Shown: one piece after another, positions 22,295 to 30,263 of the stretch
How the letters are laid out: the number at the start of each line of letters is the position of its first letter
Numbering within the stretch: position 1 is the stretch's first letter
Source: Bacteroidota bacterium
Lineage (GTDB): Bacteria; Bacteroidota; Bacteroidia; NS11-12g; UBA955
Direction of reading: 5' to 3'
DNA length: 36,750 bases
NCBI GenBank assembly: GCA_027621365.1
Contig: JAQCBH010000022.1
Location: forward strand, 1 to 36,750
Notes under the pieces: generated by a model
The model's input: only the letters and a program-made list of their open reading frames with translations
What the model was told of the DNA's origin: nothing
The model's database searches: none
Translations under genes and position numbers: made by a program

Positions 22295-22990
22295 ATGGCT
22301 ACAAAAATTAGATTGCAAAGACACGGTAGAAAGCAACGCGCTTTTTATCACATTGTGGTGGCAGATCAGCGTGCTCCGAGAGATGGCCGATTCATTGAAA
22401 AACTGGGAACGTACAACCCGAACACCAACCCAGCAACCATTGACATCAGCATGGAACGTACCCTTCATTGGGTCATGGTAGGCGCGCAACCCACCGACAC
22501 CGCCAACGCGATTTTGTCGTACAAAGGCGTTAATTACAAAAAGCACCTTCAAGTAGGTGTGAACAAGGGTGCATTGACCCAAGAAGAGGCTGACAAGAAG
22601 TTCGCTGCATGGATGGAAGAGAAAACCGCCCGCATCGAAAAGAAGAAGTCCAACTTGGCCGATGCTGCAAGCAAAGCCAAAGCGGCTGCCATGCAGGCTG
22701 AATCCAGCAGAAAAGAAGCTACTGCCGCTAAGGTATTGGCCAAGGCTGCTGCTGCCATTGCTGAAGCAGAGCAAAGCGAAGCCAGCGAAGAAGCTGCTGA
22801 AGAGGTAGCGGCTGAAACCAGCGAAGAAACAGTTGCCGATGAGGCTCCTGTTGCTGAAGAGGCTCCTGCCGCTGAAGAAGCTCCTGCTACTGAAGAAGCT
22901 CCTGCTACTGAAGAGGCTCCTGCCGCTGAAGAAGCTCCTGCTGCTGAAGAGGCTCCTGCCGCTGAAGAAGGCGAAGCTGCTGCTGAATAA
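22295..22990 (+). CDS. rpsP: 30S ribosomal protein S16 with long Ala/Glu-rich C-terminal tail
   Basis: The first ~82 residues are S16 ([46 protein letters not shown]-like ending), which binds 16S rRNA during small-subunit assembly. The total is 231 residues against about 80-90 in most bacteria. The extra part is a Lys/Ala-rich predicted helix (about 97-160), then a very acidic tail. The tail ends in seven hexapeptide repeats of the form AP(A/V/T)(A/T)EE (about 184-225). Tails on S16 are common in Bacteroidota; this one is long and repetitive. It is the first gene of a six-gene operon, with the rimM start 4 nt downstream. Confidence 0.95.
   Translation: MATKIRLQRHGRKQRAFYHIVVADQRAPRDGRFIEKLGTYNPNTNPATIDISMERTLHWVMVGAQPTDTANAILSYKGVNYKKHLQVGVNKGALTQEEADKKFAAWMEEKTARIEKKKSNLADAASKAKAAAMQAESSRKEATAAKVLAKAAAAIAEAEQSEASEEAAEEVAAETSEETVADEAPVAEEAPAAEEAPATEEAPATEEAPAAEEAPAAEEAPAAEEGEAAAE
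22844..22969 (+). repeat. Seven 18-bp tandem repeats in the rpsP tail
   Basis: Seven in-frame 18-base units begin with GCTCCTG and end with GAAGAA or GAAGAG, differing at only a few positions (GTT/GCC/GCT, GCT/ACT). They encode the Ala-Pro-Glu repeats of the S16 tail. Near-identity of the units at the DNA level suggests recent copy-number change by slippage or recombination. Confidence 0.9.
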
Positions 22991-22994
22991 GCCT

Positions 22995-23531
22995 ATGCAA
23001 ACGCCCCCAGAGCTCAGTCTCATTGGCCGAATTGGCCGAAAGCACGGGTTCAAAGGCGCGTTGACATTAGATATTGACGACGCAGAGGCTCTGCCTCTGT
23101 TGACCAAAGGGAACCACCTATTCATTGTTGACAATGGAAAAGGGGTTCCCTTTCTCATTAAAGAGGTTTACGGTCATCAACCCATTGTCGAATTGAACCT
23201 CATTGACAATGAAGCGCGTGCCGATTGGTGTTTAGGAAGGGCCATAGGCCTAGATGCTCAACAACACCAAACAAGTGCCGGTCCCTACGGCGACCTCGAA
23301 GGCCTTGAGCTGGAAACCGAAGATGGCACAAGCATCGGCATCATCGAGTCGGTCGAAGAATACCCCGGAGGCCCCATGTTGACCATCCAACAAGACGGCA
23401 ACAGCCTGCTCATTCCCTGGGTGGAAGAATGGGTGCTTGGATTCGATCCCGAAAACCGAATTCTTACCATCGATCTTCCCGATGGTCTTTTGAACATTGA
23501 CGATATTGAAAGCGAAATGGATACCGAATGA
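22995..23531 (+). CDS. rimM: 16S rRNA processing protein RimM
   Basis: RimM assists assembly of the 30S head around S19. The 178-residue protein begins with the RimM N-domain ([22 protein letters not shown]), with a PRC-barrel C-domain ([49 protein letters not shown]). A longer frame reaching into the rpsP repeats is an artefact of Leu/Lys reading of those repeats; the start at 22995 lies 4 nt after the rpsP stop. Its stop overlaps the trmD start by 4 bases. The rpsP-rimM-trmD order is conserved in many bacteria. Confidence 0.93.
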   Translation: MQTPPELSLIGRIGRKHGFKGALTLDIDDAEALPLLTKGNHLFIVDNGKGVPFLIKEVYGHQPIVELNLIDNEARADWCLGRAIGLDAQQHQTSAGPYGDLEGLELETEDGTSIGIIESVEEYPGGPMLTIQQDGNSLLIPWVEEWVLGFDPENRILTIDLPDGLLNIDDIESEMDTE

Positions 23532-24220
23532 TGCGCATTGATGTCATATCGGCCGTTCCGGAATTGCTACTGAGCCCCTTGGGCCACAGCATTCCCAAGC
23601 GAGCCCAAGACAAAGGGCTCGCCGAAATCGTCGTGCACAACCTTCGCGATTATGGCTTTGGTCCCTACCGCCAAATAGACGACTACCCCTTCGGTGGTGG
23701 TGCCGGCATGGTCCTCATGGCCGAACCCATTTCTACCCTCATTGACCAGTTAAAAGCCGAACGGGACTACGCCGAAATCATCTACATGAGCCCCGACGGC
23801 CAAACCTTCAACCAAAGCCTGGCCAACCGCTTAAGCATTTCCGGTAACCTCATTATACTCTGTGGCCATTACAAAGGCATAGACCAGCGCATTAGAGATC
23901 GCTACATCAGCCTGGAAATCTCCATGGGTGAATTTGTTCTCAGTGGGGGAGAAATTGCCGCCGCCGCCGTGGTTGATGCCGTGGTACGCTTGCTTCCCGG
24001 CGTATTGGGAAACGAAGAATCAGCCTTGAGCGACTCTTTTCAAGATGGACTTTTGGCCCCACCCCTGTACACCCGACCCGAAGAATTTCAGGGCATGAAA
24101 GTGCCCGAAGTCCTGACCTCAGGACACCATAAAAAAATTGCCGAATGGAGATTGGAACAGTCGCTCGCGCGCACTGCGGCGTTGCGACCTGATCTACTTG
24201 GCCCCGAAGACGAATCATGA
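23528..24220 (+). CDS. trmD: tRNA (guanine-N1)-methyltransferase
   Basis: TrmD methylates G37 of tRNAs next to the anticodon and prevents frameshifting. The 230-residue SPOUT-fold protein contains [44 protein letters not shown] and the knot segment [35 protein letters not shown], all typical. Two adjacent ATGs exist (23528 and 23531); the first overlaps the rimM stop as ATGA. The stop overlaps the exonuclease start in the same way. Confidence 0.96.
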   Translation: MMRIDVISAVPELLLSPLGHSIPKRAQDKGLAEIVVHNLRDYGFGPYRQIDDYPFGGGAGMVLMAEPISTLIDQLKAERDYAEIIYMSPDGQTFNQSLANRLSISGNLIILCGHYKGIDQRIRDRYISLEISMGEFVLSGGEIAAAAVVDAVVRLLPGVLGNEESALSDSFQDGLLAPPLYTRPEEFQGMKVPEVLTSGHHKKIAEWRLEQSLARTAALRPDLLGPEDES

Positions 24221-24984
24221 ACATTAGCCTGAAAAGACCCTTGGTCATCTTTGACCTGGAAACAACGGGAATAAACACCACCCACGATCGCATCGTGGAA
24301 ATGTGCCTTTTGAAAGTATTCCCAGACGGAATGGAAGAACTACGCACCCTGCGTTTCAACCCTGGCATTCCCATTCCCGCTCAGGCTACTGCCGTTCATG
24401 GCATCAGCGATGCTGACGTGGCCGACATGCCCCGTTTCGGAGAAATGGCCGCAGAATTGAATCAGTACCTGGCCTATTGTGATTTCGGCGGATTCAATTC
24501 CAACAAATTCGACTTCCCCATGTTGGTGGAGGAATTTTACCGCGCTGGCATTGACTTCGAGGTAGAAAAAAGACACTTCATCGATGCCCAACGCATTTTC
24601 CATTTGAAGGAACCCCGCAACTTGACGGCCGCATTTCGCTTCTACTGCGACGGCGACTTAACAAACGCCCACAGCGCCGAAGCAGACACCGTCGCTACTT
24701 GGCAGGTACTGAAAGCTCAATTGGAACGTTACACAGACTTGCCTGACACGCTGGAGGGCCTTCACAAATTCAGCGGTCAAAACAACTTGGCTGACCTGGC
24801 CGGACGCCTGGTCTACGACAACCAAGGTGAGGTCGTTTTCAACTTTGGCAAACACCGCGGCAAACGAGTCCTGGACATTTTAAAATCCGAACCCTCTTAC
24901 TACGGGTGGATGATGAATGGCGACTTCCCCCAACAAACCAAAAACGTCCTGACCAAAATTCGATTGAGCCAAATGGGCCAATAA
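24217..24984 (+). CDS. DEDDh 3'-5' exonuclease (DNA polymerase III epsilon-like) with extra C-terminal domain
   Basis: This exonuclease has the DnaQ fold: Exo I FDLETTG (residues 12-18), Exo [14 protein letters not shown], and Exo [13 protein letters not shown] (His and Asp ligands). It is 255 residues long, longer than a bare exonuclease domain. The last ~50 residues ([26 protein letters not shown]) form a small separate domain resembling the DUF3820-like module, with its FGKHKGK..P.YY.W pattern. The two-part arrangement recurs in Bacteroidota as far as I recall. It may be a proofreading or RNase T/oligoribonuclease-like enzyme; function unproven. It is translationally coupled to trmD by ATGA overlap. 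Confidence 0.85.
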   Translation: MNISLKRPLVIFDLETTGINTTHDRIVEMCLLKVFPDGMEELRTLRFNPGIPIPAQATAVHGISDADVADMPRFGEMAAELNQYLAYCDFGGFNSNKFDFPMLVEEFYRAGIDFEVEKRHFIDAQRIFHLKEPRNLTAAFRFYCDGDLTNAHSAEADTVATWQVLKAQLERYTDLPDTLEGLHKFSGQNNLADLAGRLVYDNQGEVVFNFGKHRGKRVLDILKSEPSYYGWMMNGDFPQQTKNVLTKIRLSQMGQ

Positions 24985-24988
24985 GCGC

Positions 24989-25696
24989 ATGCGCATAGAA
25001 CCCATTCATATCATTCGCGAAACCGACAATTGGGTGGCCATTCACAAGCCTCCCTACGTCCCGTCATTGCCTGAGCGCGGAGTATTTACCGCAGAATCGG
25101 TTCAAGATTGGGGGCGAAAAACATTGGGTGATGCGATTTTGTGCCACCGCATTGACCGGGAAACCTCTGGCATATTGCTGCTGGCCAAAAACACCGAAAC
25201 CCACCGGCATTTCAGCATGCAATTTGAACACCGCAAGGTTCAAAAAATCTACCATGCCATTGTCAATGGGCGCATTGATTTCCAAGATTTCACCGTTGAT
25301 CTTCCCATCAATACGGAGCACGTCAAGAAAATTCGCATCGACAAGCAATGGGGCAAACCGGCCTTGACAGTCTTCAATACCCTGCAGGTTTTCAAACACT
25401 TTTCCTTGATGGAATGCCGTCCCCAAACGGGGCGTTTGCACCAAATCAGGGTTCATTTGGCCTCCCAAAACGCCAGCATTGCAGCTGATCAACTGTACGG
25501 GTCTCGCGTTCCCATGTTGAGCCAAATCAAACGCAAAATTTCGGGAGAAGATCGACCTCTCATGGAACGATTTGCCTTGCACGCTTACGGCTTGCAACTC
25601 ACCGACACCGATGGGCAACCCTTGCAGTTGACCGCCGACTACCCCAAAGATTTCGACGTTTTCTTGAAGCTGCTGAATCGCTATGACCTCCCCTAA
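24989..25696 (+). CDS. RluA-family RNA pseudouridine synthase
   Basis: This enzyme isomerises uridine in rRNA or tRNA. The 235-residue product has the catalytic motif HRIDRETSGILLLAKN with the nucleophilic Asp. Motif III is ECRPQTGRLHQIRVHLA. It lacks an N-terminal S4 domain, so it is the short RluA/TruC-like type. The target base is unknown. Start 24989 is 4 nt after the exonuclease stop. The 3' end overlaps the next gene by 14 bases. Membership in the trmD operon fits an RNA-modification role. Confidence 0.9.
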   Translation: MRIEPIHIIRETDNWVAIHKPPYVPSLPERGVFTAESVQDWGRKTLGDAILCHRIDRETSGILLLAKNTETHRHFSMQFEHRKVQKIYHAIVNGRIDFQDFTVDLPINTEHVKKIRIDKQWGKPALTVFNTLQVFKHFSLMECRPQTGRLHQIRVHLASQNASIAADQLYGSRVPMLSQIKRKISGEDRPLMERFALHAYGLQLTDTDGQPLQLTADYPKDFDVFLKLLNRYDLP

Positions 25697-26198
25697 GTCG
25701 GAATGGAATTTCCACCCCGTTTCGGAGCTGAAAGGCCGTAGCAAACAGCTCAAGAAGCTGCGCTCTCAATGGGCCAAAAAAACCAAACAAAAGACTCCGC
25801 GCGATCTGGACACCCAGTTTTCGGAGCTCCACGAATCGGCCTTTGAACAATACGATTGTTTGACTTGCGCCAATTGCTGCAAAACCACCTCTCCCATGCT
25901 GTTCGAAAAAGACATCGAACGATTGAGCAAAGCACTCGGCATGAAACCCGGTGATTTCACGCAGACTTATCTATACTTGGATACCGATGGTCTTTATGCC
26001 TTCAAGCAGACTCCCTGCCCCTTTTTGGGCCCTGACAATTACTGCCAGCACTACGAAGACCGACCCAAGGCCTGCCGAGAATTCCCGCATACCCAGCACC
26101 GCAAGATGCACAACTTGCTAAACTTGGCCGTAACCAATTGCGGCGTTTGTCCGGTGGTTGATGCCATCGTCGACAAACTTGCCGGCATTCAAGCTTGA
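25683..26198 (+). CDS. YkgJ-family cysteine-cluster protein (putative zinc/iron-chelating)
   Basis: This 171-residue protein has the family Cys pattern: YDCLTCANCCKTTSP, then CPFLGPDNYCQHYEDRPKACREFP, and a late CGVC. These are thought to chelate Zn2+ or Fe-S in the CxxCxxCC family; members are uncharacterised. The N-terminal ~50 residues are Lys-rich and helical. Start 25683 overlaps the pseudouridine synthase end by 14 bases, which places it as the last gene of the rpsP operon. No terminator is visible after it; the next gene converges 29 bases away. Confidence 0.85.
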   Translation: MTSPKSEWNFHPVSELKGRSKQLKKLRSQWAKKTKQKTPRDLDTQFSELHESAFEQYDCLTCANCCKTTSPMLFEKDIERLSKALGMKPGDFTQTYLYLDTDGLYAFKQTPCPFLGPDNYCQHYEDRPKACREFPHTQHRKMHNLLNLAVTNCGVCPVVDAIVDKLAGIQA

Positions 26199-26227
26199 GG
26201 CGTCAGAATCGCAAAATCCGGCAGTAC

Positions 26228-26722
26228 TTAAGGACGCGGCAAATCCCGGAGCTTGCGAGCCGGGTTGCCCACCACTAAGGTATAGGGCTCCACGTCTTTG
26301 GTAACCACCGCCCCAGCTCCGACCATGGCTCCTTCGCCAATGGTGATGCCGCAGAGAATGGTTGATCCGCTGCCAATGCTAGCACCCGACTTCACGGTGG
26401 TCGTCTCCAACACCCAATCGGCTTCGGTTTGCAAAGCCCCATCAGCACTGGCGCGAGGCAAGCGATCATTGATAAAGGTCACGCTATGACCAATGAAAAT
26501 ATCGTTTTCCAAGGTTACTCCCTCGCACAAAAAGGAGTGGGAAGAAACCTTGCAGCGATGCCCAATCTTGACCCCTTTTTGAATTTCGACAAAGGCCCCC
26601 ACTTTGCAGTCATCACCCAATTCGCATTGGTAGGCATTGACGAATTGAAAAATGCGGGTACCGGTTCCCACTTTGACATTTTTCAAGCAGTGGTAAGCCG
26701 TTTCTTGGTTTAGAATTTCCAT
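26228..26722 (-). CDS. Hexapeptide-repeat (left-handed beta-helix) acyltransferase
   Basis: This 164-residue LbetaH protein is of the sugar O-acetyl/N-acetyltransferase kind (WlbB/WxcM-like). Repeat strands include VKVGTGTRIFQFVNAYQCELGDDCKVGAFVEIQKGVKIGHRCKV and later IGSGSTILCGITIGEGAMVGAGAVVTKDVEPYTLVVGNPAR, ending in the classic VVTKDV...VGNPAR. A loop with NDRLPRAS separates the two coil blocks. The ATG at 26722 (MEILNQETAY) is preferred over a TTG at 26734. Nucleotide-sugar specificity is unknown. It is divergent from a glycosyltransferase gene, consistent with surface-glycan work. Confidence 0.88.
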   Translation of the reverse strand: MEILNQETAYHCLKNVKVGTGTRIFQFVNAYQCELGDDCKVGAFVEIQKGVKIGHRCKVSSHSFLCEGVTLENDIFIGHSVTFINDRLPRASADGALQTEADWVLETTTVKSGASIGSGSTILCGITIGEGAMVGAGAVVTKDVEPYTLVVGNPARKLRDLPRP

Positions 26723-26731
26723 GGTTGAACA

Positions 26732-26739
26732 CAAAGATG
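26732..26739 (-). promoter_or_regulatory. Possible -7 box CATCTTTG for the acyltransferase gene
   Basis: One mismatch to TAnnTTTG, followed by nine bases and then ATG 26722. The divergent glycosyltransferase box is 43 bases away. Confidence 0.4.
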
Positions 26740-26782
26740 CATCTCAAGGCTGATAAATCGCGCGCCATCGAAACGAGACCCT

Positions 26783-26790
26783 TATTTTTG
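26783..26790 (+). promoter_or_regulatory. -7 box TATTTTTG for the glycosyltransferase gene
   Basis: This exact TAnnTTTG match is followed by eight bases and then ATG 26799. An ATG at 26791 directly after the box is out of frame. Confidence 0.6.
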
Positions 26791-26798
26791 ATGAACTC

Positions 26799-27539
26799 AT
26801 GGCACTCAACTCCTATTCTTTGGGCATTCTCTGCTTCAACGAAGCCGGCAACATCGGGCCCACGCTTCAAAAAGCTTGGGAAGTCATGAGTTCCCTGTCA
26901 ACAGACTTTGAAATTCTGGTCATTGACGATGGCAGCAGCGATGGCTCTCAAGACGAGGTTCGCGCCTTGCTCCCTCAAATGCCCCAAGCGCGTTTGATTG
27001 AGCACGAACAAAACAAGGGAATTGGAGAAGCGCTTCACACCTTTTACGGTTCTGCCTGCAAGGATTGGGTCGTCTACACCCCTGGCGATGGGCAATTCGA
27101 CTACAACGAACTTCGCTTGGTTCCCCAATTGGAGCCTGGCTATTTTGTCTCCTTCTACCGAATTGAGAATACCACTTATGGGCTGTTTCGCAACATTTTG
27201 ACCTTGTTCAACAAACAGTTGAACCGCATTTGTTTGGGACTAACCCTAAAAGATGTCAATTGGGTCAAAATCTACCACCGCAGCGACCTTCATTTGCTGG
27301 ACCTGGAAGTTCGCAGCTCCCTGTTAGAGAGCGAAATTTCGGCCAAGCTGTTCTACCTAGGACGCAAAATCATTGAGATCGAATCGCGCTATTTGCCCAG
27401 AGAACACGGTCAGAGCAAAGGGGCTAGCTGGAACATTTTGAAAAAGGTCCTCAAAGACACCCTAAAACTCATCGGTATTGTGGGGCGTTTTCGCCGCAAA
27501 AGCCGCAAGAGAAACAGGCGTTTGCAGGTAGAATCCTGA
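26799..27539 (+). CDS. Family 2 glycosyltransferase
   Basis: This 246-residue GT-A fold enzyme is of the polyprenyl-phosphate-sugar or glycan-assembly type. Motifs are GILCFNEAGNI at the start, LVIDDGSSDGSQ, NKGIGEALHTF and the metal-binding YTPGDGQFD, followed by FRNILTLFNKQLNRICLGLTLKDVNW. The ending is strongly basic (GRFRRKSRKRNRR). There are no clear membrane spans beyond a weak amphipathic stretch. It is distinct from the mannosyltransferase-like protein earlier in the window. Donor and acceptor are unknown. Confidence 0.85.
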   Translation: MALNSYSLGILCFNEAGNIGPTLQKAWEVMSSLSTDFEILVIDDGSSDGSQDEVRALLPQMPQARLIEHEQNKGIGEALHTFYGSACKDWVVYTPGDGQFDYNELRLVPQLEPGYFVSFYRIENTTYGLFRNILTLFNKQLNRICLGLTLKDVNWVKIYHRSDLHLLDLEVRSSLLESEISAKLFYLGRKIIEIESRYLPREHGQSKGASWNILKKVLKDTLKLIGIVGRFRRKSRKRNRRLQVES

Positions 27540-27563
27540 TGCAAATCGAGGGGGATTCGGTGT

Positions 27564-27571
27564 TATATTTG
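27564..27571 (+). promoter_or_regulatory. -7 box TATATTTG for lepA-dprA
   Basis: This exact TAnnTTTG match is followed by 16 bases and then ATG 27588, leaving a short leader. Confidence 0.65.
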
Positions 27572-27587
27572 CCGATCCATTTTGTCC

Positions 27588-29378
27588 ATGCAACACATTC
27601 GTAACTTCTGCATCATTGCACACATTGATCACGGCAAGAGCACCTTGGCCGATCGATTACTGGAACACACCGGCACGGTGACGCAGCGCGAATTGCAAGC
27701 TCAGTTGCTCGACAACATGGATTTGGAGCGCGAGCGAGGCATCACCATCAAAAGCCACGCCATCCAAATGAACTACGAATTGGACGGTCAGAAATACGTC
27801 TTCAATTTGATTGACACCCCAGGCCACGTAGACTTCAGTTACGAAGTGAGCCGAAGCATCGCCGCCTGTGAAGGTGCGCTGCTGATTGTCGACGCTTCTC
27901 AAGGCATCGAGGCCCAGACCATTTCCAACCTCTTCATGGCTTTGGAACAGGACCTGGAAATCATTCCCATCTTGAACAAGATGGACCTTCCCGGCGCCAT
28001 GCCCGAAGAAGTCAAAGACGAGATTGTCGATTTGATCGGTTGCGACCGCGATTCGATCATTCCCGCCTCTGGTAAGACAGGAATGGGCGTAGACAACATC
28101 TTGCGCGCCATCGTAGAGCGCGTTCCCGCTCCCAAAGGCAACCCCGAAGAGCCCTTGAAGGCGTTGGTGTTCGACTCGGTATTCAACCCCTTTCGAGGCA
28201 TCATCGCTTATTTCCGCATCTACAACGGTCAAATCAGCAAGGGTGAGCATGTCAAATTCATGAACACGGGCATGACTTACCACGCCGATGAAATTGGCGT
28301 TCTCAAACTGGATTTATCTCCCCGCCCCCAGGTTTCTGCGGGTGATGTAGGGTATATCATTTCGGGTATCAAAGACGCCAAAGAGGTCAAAGTGGGTGAT
28401 ACCCTGACTTCTGTAGTTCGCCCCACATTAGATACCATCAAAGGTTTCGAAGATGTAAAACCCATGGTATTTGCGGGCATTTACCCCGTAGATACCGACG
28501 AATACGAAGAATTGCGCGACGCCATGGAAAAGTTGCAGCTGAACGACGCTTCGTTGGTGTTCGAGCCCGAAAGCTCGGCCGCCCTTGGCTTTGGTTTTCG
28601 CTGCGGATTCCTGGGCATGCTGCACCTGGAAATCATTCAGGAGCGTTTGGAGCGCGAGTTCAACATGACCGTCATTACAACGGTGCCCAACGTAGGGTAC
28701 CTTGCTTACACTACAAAAGGAGACAAGGTCATCGTGAACAACCCTAGTGACCTTCCCGATCCCGACAAAACGGAGTACGTGGAAGAACCTTACATCAAGG
28801 CCACCATCATCACCAAGAGCGAATACGTGGGTTCGGTCATGAGCCTTTGCTTGGACAAGCGTGGCATTCTAACCAACCAGGTCTACTTGACGGCTGAGCG
28901 TGTAGAATTGAACTTCGAAATGCCCCTGGCCGAAATTGTATTCGACTTTTACGATCGCTTGAAAACCATCTCCCGCGGATACGCGAGCTTCGACTACCAT
29001 CCCATTGGGTACAAAGAGAGCAAGCTGGTCAAAATGGACATCCTGCTCAACGGCAAGCAAGTCGACGCTTTGAGCGCGGTCATTCACCGCGACAACGCCT
29101 TCGATTTGGGCAAAAAGATTTGCAAAAAACTCAAAGACCTGATTCCCCGCCAGCAGTTTGAAATCGCGATTCAAGCCGGTATCGGAGCCAAAATCATTGC
29201 CCGCGAAACCTTGAGTGCCTTGCGTAAAGACGTGACTGCCAAGTGTTACGGAGGTGACATCACCCGTAAGCGCAAACTGCTCGAAAAGCAAAAGGCTGGT
29301 AAAAAACGCATGCGTCAGGTGGGTAATGTCGAAATCCCGCAGTCGGCGTTCATGGCCGTACTCAAGCTCAACGATTGA
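27588..29378 (+). CDS. lepA: Elongation factor 4 (back-translocase LepA)
   Basis: This ribosome-bound GTPase promotes back-translocation or initiation efficiency. The 596-residue protein has [10 protein letters not shown] (G1, residues 11-20), [10 protein letters not shown] (G2), [15 protein letters not shown] (G3) and NKMDLPGA (G4). The LepA-specific C-terminal domain is also present ([31 protein letters not shown]...[21 protein letters not shown]). The start at 27588 is preferred over a TTG two codons earlier. dprA follows after 12 bases. Confidence 0.97.
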   Translation: MQHIRNFCIIAHIDHGKSTLADRLLEHTGTVTQRELQAQLLDNMDLERERGITIKSHAIQMNYELDGQKYVFNLIDTPGHVDFSYEVSRSIAACEGALLIVDASQGIEAQTISNLFMALEQDLEIIPILNKMDLPGAMPEEVKDEIVDLIGCDRDSIIPASGKTGMGVDNILRAIVERVPAPKGNPEEPLKALVFDSVFNPFRGIIAYFRIYNGQISKGEHVKFMNTGMTYHADEIGVLKLDLSPRPQVSAGDVGYIISGIKDAKEVKVGDTLTSVVRPTLDTIKGFEDVKPMVFAGIYPVDTDEYEELRDAMEKLQLNDASLVFEPESSAALGFGFRCGFLGMLHLEIIQERLEREFNMTVITTVPNVGYLAYTTKGDKVIVNNPSDLPDPDKTEYVEEPYIKATIITKSEYVGSVMSLCLDKRGILTNQVYLTAERVELNFEMPLAEIVFDFYDRLKTISRGYASFDYHPIGYKESKLVKMDILLNGKQVDALSAVIHRDNAFDLGKKICKKLKDLIPRQQFEIAIQAGIGAKIIARETLSALRKDVTAKCYGGDITRKRKLLEKQKAGKKRMRQVGNVEIPQSAFMAVLKLND

Positions 29379-29390
29379 TAACTTGGGCGG

Positions 29391-30263
29391 GTGAATGCAC
29401 CCGAACACTGGGTCTGGCTCCTGGCCATGGCTCGAAACCCTCATATCAAACCCCTGACCTTGCACGCTTGGTTGAAGCAATTCTCTCAAGCCCCTACTGA
29501 GCTCCTCGAAGCATCTGAAAGCTTGTTGACTCTTTGCCGTTGCGCTGTTGATGCACCTTCCCTTCAGTTGGCCCGTCAAGACCTTGAATCGGCCCTGGAT
29601 TCTGGGTTGACCTGCGTAGACTATTGGAACCCCGAGTACCCCTATAGACTGCGAGAAATTTCATCGGCGCCACCGCTGCTCTTTGCCCAAGGCCCTGCTG
29701 TGAATTGGAATGCCCCCAAAGTGGGTGCCGTCGTAGGTAGCAGGGCCTGCAGCCCTCAAGGCCTGGCTTTCACCAGAGAATTGGTTCGAGGATTGGCTGC
29801 ACAGGGAATCGCTTGGATATCAGGCTTGGCGCTGGGAATAGACGGAGCCATGCACCAATCGGCCCTCGACTCGGGTCAAGCCACTTGGGGCGTTTTGGCG
29901 GGCGATGTGCGAAGGGTTTATCCGCCGGGGAATCGAAAATTGGCCCATGAGATGACGCAGCGACCGGGCTGTGCCTTATTGTCAGAGAACCTCGGTCGGC
30001 AAGCTTTTGACCCCCTGGCCTTCAAACGGCGAAACCGACTGATTGCCGGCATGGCCGATTTTGTTGTGCTCGTCGAAAGCAAAGACCCCTCTGGAAGCCT
30101 GATCACGGCTCAGTACGCCGAGGCCTTTGACCGCCGGCTGTTTGCCGTACCGCAGCATCCAAGTCATGCTTTGTCTAAAGGCCCCAATGGCCTGATCCAA
30201 CAACAAAGAGCCCTGCTGTGTCAGCAGGGCTCCGATATTGTTCAAGAAATGAATTGGTCTTAA
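29391..30263 (+). CDS. dprA: DNA-processing protein DprA, lacking the C-terminal winged-helix domain
   Basis: DprA loads RecA on incoming ssDNA during natural transformation. The 290-residue product has an N-terminal SAM-like region (about 1-75). The Rossmann core carries VGAVVGSRACSPQGLAFTRELVRGLAAQG, ISGLALGIDGAMHQSAL, RRVYPPGNRKL, LSENL, FKRRNRLIAGMADFVVLVES and DPSGSLITAQYA. Most DprA proteins continue ~60-80 residues further to a winged-helix DML1 domain; here it ends at GSDIVQEMNWS. The start is GTG. Its 3' end overlaps the convergent yidC stop by 4 bases and contains a strong hairpin. Confidence 0.9.
   Translation: MNAPEHWVWLLAMARNPHIKPLTLHAWLKQFSQAPTELLEASESLLTLCRCAVDAPSLQLARQDLESALDSGLTCVDYWNPEYPYRLREISSAPPLLFAQGPAVNWNAPKVGAVVGSRACSPQGLAFTRELVRGLAAQGIAWISGLALGIDGAMHQSALDSGQATWGVLAGDVRRVYPPGNRKLAHEMTQRPGCALLSENLGRQAFDPLAFKRRNRLIAGMADFVVLVESKDPSGSLITAQYAEAFDRRLFAVPQHPSHALSKGPNGLIQQQRALLCQQGSDIVQEMNWS
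30208..30232 (-). terminator. Strong hairpin, probable yidC terminator inside dprA coding sequence
   Basis: GAGCCCTGCTG (30208-30218), a 3-base loop and CAGCAGGGCTC (30222-30232) form a perfect 11-bp stem. Read on the minus strand, it lies 28 bases after the yidC stop and is followed by TTTGTTGTTGG. On the plus strand the same bases encode part of the DprA C-terminus. Confidence 0.65.

Noticed and set aside
22280-23158. Ser/Phe-rich open frame on the minus strand across rpsP and rimM
   Set aside because: It is produced by antisense reading of the Ala/Glu repeat DNA of rpsP; there is no independent evidence of expression.
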